A DNA stretch of 64,000 bases, taken from contig JABAKD010000010.1 in assembly GCA_012845835.1 (NCBI GenBank), forward strand, positions 15,353,355 to 15,417,354, read 5' to 3'. The position numbers and the translations under genes were made by a program. The notes beneath the pieces were generated by a model. The model did no database searches, had not been told where the DNA came from, and worked only from the letters and a program-made list of their open reading frames with translations. Of the stretch, positions 1-12,100 are shown one piece after another. The DNA comes from Undaria pinnatifida. Lineage: Eukaryota; Sar; Phaeophyceae; Laminariales; Alariaceae. Each line of letters begins with the position of its first letter. Within the stretch, counting starts at the first letter, position 1.

Positions 1-604
1 GTGCGCCCAACCCCCCCCCCGCCCCCGCCCCCCGCCCACCCGTTGGAGTGGATTGTGCTGTTCATCGGCATAAACACATTCAGCGCGAGGTTTAGGGGGT
101 GGTTCCATGACTCTGAATTAAGTGTCGCGGTACAGCGGTTGACGTTTCTGCAAAATATGGCGTTTAAAAATACGCCTGCTACGGTAGAGGTGAACCCGTT
201 GGTTTTTTATTCCCTACAGGCAAGGTTGTTGACTTGATAACCTACTCTATACCCTCACCTAAAACACTGAATTTTTGTTCGAAAAGAAATATTTCAAAAG
301 TGCAAACCCGATGAAAAAATCCCGTGGCCTATGATATCTAGGTGGTGTACAAAAATACCATACGGCGGGCAAAAAACAAAGGATATACGCGTGCTACGAT
401 ACAGGTATAAGGTATACCTTTTTTTGGCGAAAATGGTTTCTGAACGACGGGGCTCCTTAACCCAAAATCGTCGGAAATAAATAAATAATAGGCCTTTTGC
501 ATGATTCTCGTTGTATCCTCGAGGAGGGAGATAGAACATAGTTGAAAACAATCATCTGTCCCCGACTGTAGGAATGCCTCATCCAGGAGCAATCTGTGGG
601 TTTT

Positions 605-1713
605 CAAGATTCACTTGTCGTAAGCTCTGCTCTTCGCACGAGGTAAGAATAAGATGAAGAGTTGAGACTGCTCAATCGAGAGCACCCGATCCCCAGCCTG
701 CGTACAGTGCACAGTCCAGGGTATCGACATCTATCTTGTTTCACGTAGTTTCTTGATTTCGGCACCCCGAAGTTTTACCTTCCGGTGAACTTTTCGAGTG
801 CCGAGAGCATACCACCCAGCAATCACGCAATCACCATACGGTGGTAGCGTTCAGTGCGACGAAGCGAGGAGACGAATTGACACGCACACTTATAAAGCGA
901 GTGCTGAGGCTGCCAAACCGCAGTGGATTCATGTTGCAACTTCACCAACGGGGAAAGACCATGAGATGGAGCACACCATTTGATCACGATGCCGTACGAA
1001 CAGGTTAGTTCGGCTACATGTCCGATAAGAGCGGTAGAACAGTGGACAGCGAGCGGTGGGAACGGACGCAGGATGGAACATGACAAAAGGGTACGTACTT
1101 GTTCCCCCACATAACGGCAGGGGCAGACAGAGTACCAGTGAGAGGGTCGTTGTTTCTAACAGCACCACAAATGACCGTCTTGCTCAAGCAGCACTCAGTA
1201 GTGGCAAGGGAGTAACCAAGATTTCTCCATGCATTCGTTCCGATCAGGGGGGGCGGTTTCGCGAGCGTGTAGAGGGGAAGATGTATCAACCATCATGCAG
1301 AGAGCGTTTTTTGGAAGAGCCCAAAAACGCCATGGAGGTGAGTGAGGCTAGCTGAAGAGCTTTCACCAGGGACAACGGGACACATTAAGGTCCTAGGAAT
1401 TACGGATGAGCAATATAGGCAGATCAACGAGTTTTCGCTAAACAGAGCAAGTCGTCGGCAGCGTTTGGAAATGCGCCGATGGTGGAATAGAATGACAATC
1501 GGTAGGGCAGGGAGGACAGTATGGGATATACGGCCCTTGTCCGTACAGAGGGGGACACGCAACACGAATCAATCTATGGAAGCCAAGGACCGCAAAGTAA
1601 GGGAGGGGTGGTAGCACCGACAGCGGGAGGTGTTTCCACCCTTTAAAGATTCACTCGTGGTAAGCTCGCTGCTTCTTCGCACGAAGTAAAAATACGATGA
1701 AGAGTTGAGACTC
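605..1713 (+). mobile_element. Decayed cassette between short direct repeats
   Basis: Two related copies of about 67 bp (605-672 and 1648-1713, sharing aagattcact, cttcgcacga and gatgaagagttgagact) flank about 1 kb with two overlapping plus-strand frames (1056-1355, 1342-1614) that match nothing I recognise. It resembles a terminal-repeat element in miniature, but no primer-binding site or target duplication is evident. Confidence 0.35.
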
Positions 1714-3380
1714 CACCCACCCACCCACCCCACGATCATATATAATTCAGCAGGATTTATATATTACGCGTAATCCAGAGGAAGAACGTTCTCAGGAGTT
1801 CAATAAGAACAAGGATACGGAGGTAGACAGTTCTTTACCGTCGGAGAAAATAACAGAGTAGTACGAGAGAGTCTGCTGGAGGATAAAAATAAAAATAAAA
1901 TCGCACATGATGAGCGAAAGGGTTATTATGCATACTCAGAACAAATGAAAAATACCTTTCTTCATGAATTCAGCTGTGTGAGAGATCGGAAACTTAAATC
2001 ACGATTAACCTCTTGAGAATAAACATTGACCCGAAACTCGTCGAACTCACGGCTGACGTCCTTGAAATATTTTTTGCAAAATATGCTGCTTACTCATCAG
2101 TTAGTTGCATTTATTTGTTTCCGTTTCAGTTCGATTCGGTATTATTTTCGTTTTTTTAATACTATTGGTTATACGTGTACCGCGTACGAGTAGCAATTTA
2201 ATTTCTGTTTTTAGTTCGGAAAGGACAACAACAGCGGTCGTACCTGTCGGTGTGTGCCGTGTGTGTTCTGTCTTCACATTAAATCGGGTATTTCTAGACC
2301 CAACGTCATCATCATCAGGTCAGTATTGTATTAATAGAACATCCAGCAGTGTTGATGTGTTCATCCCGATTTTCCAAGAGAAGAGAGAAGTACCACCACC
2401 AGGTACAACATGTGAAATATCGGAAATACTTTCCGAAAAAAAAAAGAAGAAAAAAACGGCTAGTTGTTATGTCTCACATTAACTCTGGTCAAAAATCTAG
2501 AGTCCGTGGTCACACAAACGAAGGTGCTGGAAAGGTGCTGGAGCCCTAGGAAGATCCGAAAAAACAAACCGAATCAAAATTCGTCCCGGAAATACGACGC
2601 TTTCCCACCTACTGGTAAAACACACGATACACAAAGAAGGCGCACAAACAAGTGGAATGATCCAATATGCAAACTGAACTCACATGGCCGCGGGTATCCA
2701 CCCAACGACAGCATAGACAGTAGAGTTCCCCCACCCCGTGAGGAGTGAGCAGGGTGTGAGCGCCAATCCGCGTGAGCTCATTCCGAGAATCGCACGACCG
2801 ATTTCCTCGCATTCGGCAAATTAACATACCTACGGCCTGCGGCGGTGGTTTATTACGGAACTACGGCTTACTGGTGCGCATCGCACCTGGCACAACAGAA
2901 AGGAAGCAGCCGCTTGCTCTTCCACAACTGTTTGCATGATACGATAAACACAATAATAAGCAGCGGTTATCCCACCGGCGGCGGCGGCGGCGGCGGTGGT
3001 TCTTGACCTTCATGTTTTGCTTGCGAGCAAAGGGCGGCATACCCTTCTGTTACGGTAGTACGTAGTAGTGAGCATTCACGATGAGTTGAACTCACGCCGG
3101 CCGGCTGGCGCCGGCGTTTCGCAACTACAAAAATACATGCCGCATGCAACCTACAACGCAAGCATCTTAAGAGTATCGCATACATGATGAAAGTCTTGCG
3201 CTCACAGCAGCAGTTAGCTGCCGTTCAATATGCTATAATAATTTTATTTGAGACAAAAATAATTTGGAAAAGGAAGCACAGGCAGATGTGTTAAAATTGC
3301 GGTAAACAACCTTACCAACCCATTACGTAGGGTATTTCGTACATACCGTCTGCATGATCGCCTCCCAACCTATGCCAAGC

Positions 3381-3475
3381 GAAGTATTACTAACGACGTA
3401 ACGTAATTGAGCGCGTGTATACCAAGTATGACTAACGAGGTAACGTAATTGAGCACATGTATACCAAGCGTTCCT
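3381..3475 (+). repeat. Tandem duplication, about 42-45 bp x2
   Basis: Two adjacent copies sharing taacga[cg]gtaacgtaattgagc and the following gtataccaag. Confidence 0.7.
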
Positions 3476-3520
3476 TTAAAACTGACGATTCGCATCCCTC
3501 CCTCTAATGCTCAATGGCGG

Positions 3521-3722
3521 AGGCAGTACATGGCCACATACATCACCTCGCATGCTGTATTTGGCAATACGTATCTCTTTCGTATAATTAGCGATGTCAG
3601 AAAATAATGGTAACTGTATGATGATGGTGTCAAACAGTGCATGACCACATCACCTCGCCTGTTGTATTTGACAATACGTATCTCTTTCTTATAATTAGCG
3701 GTGTCAGAAAATAATGGTACCT
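3521..3722 (+). repeat. Tandem duplication, about 107 bp x2
   Basis: caatacgtatctctttc occurs at 3565 and 3672, and gtcagaaaataatggta ends both copies. Confidence 0.75.
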
Positions 3723-3880
3723 ACAAATATTCTATAAAATATTCTAGCTTTCGATCGATGTATCATACAACAACAAATTATGAAGATTCAACACGTTATT
3801 TACTACACTTAAACACTGGGTTGCATGCTGCATCTAACATCAAACCTTCTAGAATAGTAAACATTACAAGCCAGATGATA

Positions 3881-5570
3881 TAAAGGGATGTCTTATTGCT
3901 TCAATCGTCAGGTTTGTCCCCTTTGAGGATTTATAGTTTCCGCGCACATATTGAAATGTCCCCCCCCCGCCCCCCCCCCCCCCCCTCCCCTCCTCCTCCA
4001 CTGACCCCTCTTGTTCATAAAAAACCCCAACCCTTCCCCCCCGCCCCTCCGTCCCCTGATTCCCCCCTCCTTCCGCCTAGTTTGTCCAAACGCCCCACTC
4101 ACAATCAAAATCGGCCTGAGTAGTAAACACCTATACGCAGTTGATATCACGTCATTATCCTTCTGACCATCCATGACGTAGTTTTCAATTATTTTTCCCC
4201 CAACCCCCCCCTCCCCCCCCCCCTCCAACGCCCCCTCTTTTCCGACCACCTGCACGATCGCCTAGACCTAGCACCACGCGTATAACAAGCTGCTATATAT
4301 CTGTGATCTCACAGCCGAAGTGTATTTGAATATTATTTGTGACCTAAACCTCCTAAAAAATATCCCCCCCCCCCCCCCCCCTCTTGCTCTCCCTTACTCA
4401 AACGCCCCACCAAATATCGAAATCCGCCACATTAATAAACACTTCACGCACAGGATATCACCTCATTGTCTTTCGAGAGCCATCCATGCCGCTGTGCCCC
4501 CCCCCCCTCCCCCCTTGAACGCCCCCTTCTTCCCCAGCACCCGCACCATCGCCTAGACCTAGCACCACACGTATAACAAACCCCTCACCTAAAGCCCTTC
4601 CTCCCCCCCCCCCAACCCCCCCCCCCCCCCCCCCCTCCAACGCCCCCTCTTTTCCGACCACCTGCACGATCGCCTAGACCTAGCACCACGCGTATAACAA
4701 GCTGCTACATATCTTTGATCTCACAGCCGAAGTGTATTTGAATATTATTTGTGACATAAACCTCCTAAAAAATCTCCCCCCCCCCCCCCCCCCCTCTTGC
4801 CCTCCCTTACTCAAACGCCCCACCAAATATCGAAATCCGCCACATTAATAAACACTTCACGCACAGGATATCACCTCATTATCTTTCGAGAGCCATCCAT
4901 GCCGCTGTGTCCCCCCCCCCCCCCCCGCCTCGAACGCCCCCTTCTTCCCCATCACCCGCACCATCGCCTAGACCTAGCACCACACGTATAACAAACCCCT
5001 CACCTAAAGCCCTTCCTTCCCCCCCCCCCCCCCCGCCCCCACCCCCCACCTCCCCCCCAACCCATCCCAACCCCACCCCCTCGAACACTCCACCCTCTCT
5101 TTACTCACTGATTGTACGACTTACCCCAGGATATACATGATAAACTGATGTATTATTTCCAAAACCGTCACATTTATCCCCTCAAAATAATGTATAGTTT
5201 CCAGGCACATATTGAGCTGCCCCACACGCCCCTCCCCCCCCCCCGCCCCAACCCCCCCCCCCCCCCGCCCCCAATAATATACTGGTGCCAAAATCGTCAG
5301 ATTTATCCCCTCGAAAGGATTTACAGCTTACATGCACAAATTGCCCCCTCCCCCCCCCCCCCCCCCCCCCTCCTCCAAACCCGCTCGCTTTTGATCAAAA
5401 CCAGGCCCCCACGTCCTTCAAAACTCCGCCCCACCCCCCTCACCGGTTATTCGACTTACAAGATTCACTTGATAAAAGGATACATTTCCCTTCACAGCTG
5501 TCAGATTTTGTCCCCCTCAGAAACGGGTTTTATAGTTTCCGCGCACAGACTGACTAAAATCATCCTGTTG
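3881..5570 (+). repeat. Composite repeat with poly-C tracts
   Basis: Four copies of an approximately 80-bp module (near 3881, 5143, 5277, 5470; shared core tttatccccTC, tatagtttccgcgcaca) separated by C runs of 10-20. Between them is a tandem duplication of about 412 bp (gcctagacctagcaccacgcg at 4261 and 4673), the second copy truncated. Many spurious proline- and glycine-rich frames arise here. Confidence 0.75.
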
Positions 5571-5735
5571 ACCCTGATAGCTACACTGTAGTTGTAAGGG
5601 GAGTCGCCGACCTATATCCTTAATGAGGACACACAACTCGTAATGCGCGCGATCGGAGTATCACACACAGCTTGCAAAGATGAGTTTCGACGAAATCTTC
5701 GATCTCACAGCTGGAGTGTATTTTCATTTTTTATA
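5442..5735 (+). repeat. 290-bp dispersed repeat, copy 1
   Basis: Nearly identical to 63448-63745 in the same orientation, starting accggttattcgacttaca and ending ctggagtgtatttt. Older, diverged inverted copies are at about 7170-7400 and 46455-46640, with fragments near 4290 and 22960. Confidence 0.85.
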
Positions 5736-6718
5736 ATATTAGGTAGGACAGACCGTGAGTGTTCATCAGCCGGCGACATGTAGTCGACCGAAATTCGTAC
5801 AATACCCGGAGGCGTACTTGAATCCAAGGAACGATGATAAAATGCCGTTCGCCCACAAGAGCAACAACACCGCCGTCCGTCACTGTTCGTCATGCAGAGG
5901 GAAGGCGATTCTGCACAAAAAAACAGAAAGGTTTCGTCATCTTCGCTTTGTGCTACGACTACGACGACGCTATCATACACGCTGCGAATACCGGTAGATG
6001 TGGAGATACCGTAATCCGTAACCCCACCAACAGGGGGAGTTGGAAGGATACCAAACGGCACTCGGAATCATCAGCAATAATAGCAGCTTTTTCGTAATTT
6101 TTGCACGCGTATTAAAAATATTTATAAAGCAACGGTGAAATAAACTCGCACGTGTTGTGCAATTATGTACCTGGTGCCCGGTATATCACCAACGCCAATT
6201 AAAACATGAATTGTGTCGCCGTCAGGGGATGCGACAGGTAATCAATGCGACAACCCAGCGACTAGCACATACGTATGATACAATAACGCATACACCTAGG
6301 ATCTCGGAAACCGGCACCCGGTACGTCAAGGAGTTTTCTGTTTCGGTGGGACACACTAAAAAAGAGGTCCTCACACGTAGGACCCATTTAGTAGAGTTGG
6401 ACGTAACATAACGAACTAGTTGCTTGTTTCGCCGAACCGGCACCATTTCGCTCGCGTGGCAGCAGCATCCGTTCGACGCAAGGCGACAGCGGGGGGGGGG
6501 GGGGGGTGAGATTAACCAAGGTACACAGAGGGACACACAACTACAGCGGTCTAACAAAATAATGTACTATAATCAAATGATATACATAACATAGGTATGA
6601 TACCAGGGATCATCCATATACCAAACTGTCTTTGGGATGCTTCAACAACGTAACGGCGGAGCGAGAACAAAAGGCCATCACTCGTATGCTATTTTTTTCA
6701 TCTTTCTTTTTTGACACT

Positions 6719-7010
6719 TTTCCTTTCCAGCTTCTGGACAAGCCGTGGTCGCAGGTGTCGTCCCTTCTCCCCCCCGGTGCTTGCCTTCAATTCTTATCGC
6801 GCATAGGGTTCAGCAATCCCACTGCTCGTCGATTTTTCATCGAATGTTGCTAACTCGCGCTCTCGCGCTTTCCGCAAGTTAATTTGTGCACAAGAAAAAG
6901 TCCCGACGATTTTATACGAGTATGCACTCGGCGGGGCTCGAACTCACGCAACTGACCTATACCAGGCTTGAGGATAACCTGATACGCCACAGGGGCGACG
7001 GGTCGCAACT
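6719..7010 (+). repeat. Repeat D with tRNA-like tail, copy 1
   Basis: Body: tccagcttctggacaagccg and tatcgcgcatagggttcagca. Tail: gcggggctcgaactcacgc, the reverse complement of a tRNA box B. Likely a SINE-like family, with copies at 9.8 and 19.3 kb. Confidence 0.6.
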
Positions 7011-7169
7011 ATAAACCCGCCGCGATCCGGGACGCACGCATGCACGAAAAACAGGGCAAGCGATAAAACGCAAGGTCCGGCCGCGTACTAACAGCAAAAA
7101 CATGCAACTACCAGCCCTTTCGGGGCCCAGCAATGATAGCGACCAAAAACGATGCCAGGCGCGGTCTTA

Positions 7170-7400
7170 TCTACAGTCTTCCATTTTTTTAAAAGGCACA
7201 CTACGAGTATCATCGTACAGCTGTGAGATCGAGGAGTTTGCCGAAGCACTCATCTTTGCAAGCTGTGTGTGTATCTCTGATCGCGAGTGTTACGGGGGGG
7301 TGCATGCTGTCAAGAAGGACACAGGTCGGCGACTCCCCTTAGTGCTAGCTAATGCCATGGTCAACAGGGTGACAAAGACGTTCAGCCTATTAACTCTGCG
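7170..7400 (-). repeat. 290-bp dispersed repeat, diverged inverted copy
   Basis: Reverse orientation; shares gctgtgagatcga, catctttgcaagctgtgtgt and gtcggcgactcccctta with the 5.44-kb copy. Confidence 0.7.
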
Positions 7401-8882
7401 CACGGAAACTAAAAACATGTTTTGGTGGAGGATAAAAACTGACGGCTGTGGAACGCACCAAACTATTTCCGTCTTTTAACATTAACATTAATAGCGGGAG
7501 TGCTATCGTACCTCCATCGTGACAAACTACTTGGGAAATATAGTGCAGGATAAAAGTTGCAGTGTTCAAAAGGTGTTACTAGTTTATTTTTTCCGTCGGT
7601 AACACATGCCGTAGTAGATTATACACCGTTTTTTCTTCTCTCTGAGGTCGCTCGCTTCACGAGTTCTGTTCCTCTCACCTAAGAGCCGATTTTTGAGCAA
7701 ACTGAAAAGTGCACCCCGAGTAACAAAAACGTAGCCTAGTTACTGTATACAAAACAAACATTTTTTCTTGACCAAACTGAAAGTTCAACCCAGTTAACAA
7801 AGCCGTGGCCTAGCTAGGTATACACAAAACAAACATTTTGCAAAAAAAAACAAGAATTTGACATTTTCCGACGATTTTGGGTTAAGGAGCCCATCATTCA
7901 GAAAATAATTTGGACAAAAAACGCGACCTTTGTCTTAGCGCGCGTCCGGTTCACGGTACATTTTTCGCTCGACACCCCCTCCACCACTGACTCCGTGCTT
8001 TCCCGGCCTTCACGCACCCACCAACTAAAACGCCCCCCCCAAATACCGTACGTTGCGTCCACCACGAGCGCAGCGTATGTAAAATACGGCCGCGCTTTTT
8101 CCGAGGCCCTTAATCCCTTGCTGACGTCGTCACAAACAAAGCCACTCGTATCGCGCGACGATTGGTACACAGAGGCTATTAGAACAGAAAGAATATATAC
8201 CGTCGCACCAGCAGCTGAGCAAATTTGGGCGCACGAGCACGGAAAGCACATGCTGGCGTACTAACAGCTGCGCGATTTTTTTCGGGTCAACGAGCGCAAG
8301 CAGTCTCGAGCACACAAAACAAAAAACTGAAATTATCTGTCAACCATCTACTTGCAGGTATATTAGGCAAGCCCTCCCCAAAGAGCAGTGATGACAACAT
8401 CTTCACGTTTAGCTTGTTTCCCTAAAACCTAGCCCGGGAGCATAAAAAACGGCTAAAAAAAGCGCAATACGATTCCTCCGCTCATCCGCAATCAACAAAC
8501 CCAACAATCCAATAACGTCTTAACCAAAGAACTGCATCCAGTCTGCCTGCCTGTCTGTCTGCACGGGGAAATGTCCGAATGCTCCCTCCCGCCGCGGCCC
8601 AACCACCACCAGCCCAACCCCGAGTTGACCACTCCTCCTCCTCGCGAAAGCCGAGAGGTCCCTCCGGCCGCGCCCCGATTCAACCGAATATCTCCATCAC
8701 CCGTCCTCCTCTTCGCGCACACCGAACTCCTGCCGCAGCCCGATCACCGCCAACGCAGCCAAGCCAATCGCCGCCAACCCAGCCAAGCCGATCGCCGCCC
8801 TCGCTCGTCCTCTCCATTCGCGTACACCCAACTCCGGTTGCAGCCCAACCACCACCAGCCCAGCCCAGTCCACCGGCAGCCC

Positions 8883-9146
8883 TCACTCGTCCTCACCCTC
8901 GCGAACGCCCAACTCCCGCAGGCGCGAGCGCGCTGCTTCCAGCCTGCGGCTCAAGGTGAGGATCCTCTCTCTGTCCGCCTGAAGCATGATCCACAAGTCC
9001 CTCGTCTCCGCTTCCGACAAACCCGCCCCTCCCCCCCTCCCCCCGAAACCTCCCAGGCCTTGCGCTTCAGCCACCAAGAAGTCTTCGGCCTGCTTCTCCG
9101 CCATTGCGAGTTCTTCCACTTGCTTCGCGGCCGGCTCCATCATCAC
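8883..9146 (-). CDS. NUP88: NUP88 exon 12 (C-terminus, stop)
   Basis: Acceptor gcaatcag|GTG, 87 codons and TGA at 8885-8883. Helices KQVEELAMAEKQAEDFLVAE and LSEAETRDLWIMLQADRERI flank a Gly-rich loop; the second fits the conserved NUP88 C-terminal helix 'LSxxQxxxIxxxLxxxxxxI'. The strong plus-strand frame over this region is an antisense artefact. Confidence 0.75.
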   Translation of the reverse strand: MMMEPAAKQVEELAMAEKQAEDFLVAEAQGLGGFGGRGGGAGLSEAETRDLWIMLQADRERILTLSRRLEAARSRLRELGVREGEDE

Positions 9147-12100
9147 CTGATTGCCCGGGGTCGGGTCGGGTCGGGGCGGGGCGGGACGGGGCGGGACGGA
9201 GTGGGAGCACGAAAACAAGTACGTGGTCAACGACGACAGTTACATGCGGCGTGACATGAGGACATGGTCAACGACGACAGTTACATGCAGCGCGGTATGA
9301 GGGCACGGTCAACAAGGACATGGTCAACGACGACAGTTACATGCAGCGCGGTATGAGGGCACGGTCAACAACGGCCGATACAAGCGGCGCGACATGAGCA
9401 AATACACCCAAACGAAACATTGGGCGGGGTCGGACAGGGACGCGAAGACGAGGACATGGTCAACAGCGACAGTTACAAGCGGCGCAACATGAGCAAATAA
9501 ATCCAAATGAAACATCCGGCGGGGTCGGACGGGGGCACGAAGGCCAGGACATGACAAAAAAAAATCTGACAGTTACAAGCGGCGCGATACATATGAGCAA
9601 TCCAAACGCGCTATCCGTAGCGATGATCATTTTGTAAACTTACGCAGCCGACGTATCACGCAGCCTGCAAAGCTGAGTATCAACTAATCAATCGGTCGGA
9701 CTCAGAACTTCACATGTTACCCCGCGCAACCAAAAATAATATGCTGTAGAACCTAGCCGATAAATGTATAGTCTGCGACCTTCTTCTTTTTCTTGTTTTA
9801 TCATCACTGGTACTCTCCAGCTCAACCCGTAAGAGGACTTACCTTCAGCGACCTTCTGGACAAGCCGCGGTCACAGGTGTCTTCCCTTCCCCCTCCCGGT
9901 ACACACCTCCATTTTTTATCCCGCATAGGGCTCATCATTCCCACTTCAGCTTTTCGTGCTCGTCGATTTTCATCCAAATTTGCGACTTACAGTCAGCCAA
10001 CTCAAGGCCCGAACCACAGTGCAGCAGAACCCCCTGTGCTGCGGCAAACAGTACCTGCCCCGCATAAGAAACCGAGATGCTGGCCTAGGCTAGGTTTCTT
10101 ATTCGGGAAAGGGAGTTCAACGCTAACTTTAGAACAACCGCTCCCGAAGAGCTTTTTTCCCTGGAAACGTCAAGCTGATCTTTTGGTGGGACTCTTCTGA
10201 GAGGGCCGACAGTGCAGTACAGCAGTAGCGATCCCTCTATAGTGCACATACCTGCACTATAGAGGGAAGTACGGCACTACATCGGCAACCGGTACTACTC
10301 CGCATACTGCCACTACTGGTTGTTCCCATCTGTGCCAAGCCATTTCATAGGCGCCATAGCTGGCAACCGGCACTACTCAACCGGCACTACAGAGGGACCT
10401 CCACTGCTGTATCCCCACCTGCCATGCCATTTCACAGGCAATATTGCAGGCAACCGGCACCACGCAATCTGCACAACAGAGAGAACACTACTGTGTGGGT
10501 TGTTCTCATCTGTGCCAAGCGATTTCATAGGCGCCATAGCTTGCAACCGGCATTACTCAACCGGCCCTATAGACGGACCTCTACTGGTTGTTCCCATCTG
10601 TGTCAAGTGATTTCACAGGTAATATAGCGGGCAACCGGCACTACTCAACTGACACTATATAGGAACCACTACTGTGTAATCCCACCTGCTGCCTGTCGGC
10701 GTAGTTCTCCATTTCTTTCATCTCCGACATGAATGCTCTCTCGGCAGGCGAGATGTCCGGCCTCGTCGCTTGCATAACAGCCAGAACACCCGCCGATCTC
10801 GCCTGAAAAGCACAACGGGGGCAGCAAGCAAGACCAGAAAAAGGCGGAGGGAACGTGAAAAATGAACCCGTTGCTCGAATCCCGATGGAGCCCGCGGTTC
10901 GAGTTCCTCCTTACCTTCCAACAACTGCCGGCCTTCAAAAAAGCGACAACTCCTGTGTAGGCTTTGACTCATGAAGCGGTGCATTTAGCCATTTCCGCAA
11001 GTCTTTCGAAGTTTGAAAAATTTCACCAACAAGGTCCATAGTTTATGCGGATCTACATTTAAGCGAAAACATAGGCGAGCACATTGGGTCACAAGCCTAA
11101 CGAAAACGTGTACTGCTGCAGCCAACAACCTGCGTTTCGGCGACAAACTGTTTTAAACTAGAGGTCAACGACAATTGCTGTAGTAAATAGAAAGGGCTAA
11201 AGAGACCAAGACCGACGCACAGCGCTGCCCGCGCGTGGCTTGGACCGTCAGAACGGACTCTTAAAAAAGTGACGCTAGCCACAAAAAAAAGGAGAAAAAA
11301 TCGAGCTGCCAACAAGATACTACCACATTCCGCGGCACAAACGTACCCTGCAGTACCCTGCACACGAAAGTACCGCACGATGCCATCGCATCGACTGAGC
11401 AGGGGGTGCCTCTGCCTCGCGGGTCGCTCAAACACATGGGGGCTACCTCAGGAGTACCCGCGGCTACCCCAGGAGTACCCGGGGCGGCGGCAGGGAGGAG
11501 CGCGGGAGGAGTAGCAATAGAGCAATAGACAATAGGGCTGTCAGTTGGCTGACTATACTAATAGCACCTAACAGTATTAATAGTACGCCGCCAGTAGTTA
11601 GTTGGCTAGGTATCACAATACTTTACAGCTGGTGACTCGCGGTACTTTGCGGAGTTCTGCGTGTGTTAATCTGACTCGCGCGTTTGTGGCTCGCCGCTTG
11701 TTTTATACCCAACAAAGACGAAAGTCAGTTGCTTGACCGATCTTTCTCTTGTAACGTATCCTCAGCGGATGGGGAAAAAATAACGCTCAAGCTCACCACA
11801 CTTCCACATGTTTTCATGCACAAACACCCGACAAATAACTAGTGCTTTCGTTACGCGTGCACCATAGCCACTGACCCATAGTCCGCGCTGACTATGGGAC
11901 AGTGATTATGGCGCACATTTAACAAAAACACGATCCGGGGTTGACCCCTTAAGAGCCCCCGAACCCCTCCCTATACTAAATCCAAGTAATTTTGACCCCA
12001 AAAACAGGTTTCCAGTTGTAAAGGGTTTAACGCCTGGCCGTTAAAAACCGGACCCTACATTTAACTCAAGGGTTGCAACCCCTTTAGTCAGCGCCGACTA

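Larger units (their letters stand above)
1..8882. other. Gene-poor stretch downstream of NUP88
   Basis: No recognised gene. It holds the decayed cassette (0.6-1.7 kb), short tandem duplications (3.36-3.72 kb), the C-run composite (3.9-5.4 kb), one copy of the 290-bp repeat (5.44 kb), a repeat D copy (6.7 kb), an inverted copy of the 290-bp repeat (7.2 kb) and an 80-bp duplication (7.69-7.85 kb). The frame at 7898-8251 (-) is unassigned. Confidence 0.6.

Noticed and set aside
7898-8251. 117-codon minus-strand frame as an extra NUP88 exon
   Set aside because: NUP88 already has a stop at 8885-8883 after its conserved C-terminal helix; no family similarity seen.
8571-9254. 227-codon plus-strand frame rich in Pro, Gln and Arg
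   Set aside because: Antisense to NUP88 exon 12, whose minus-strand frame has the family C-terminal helices.
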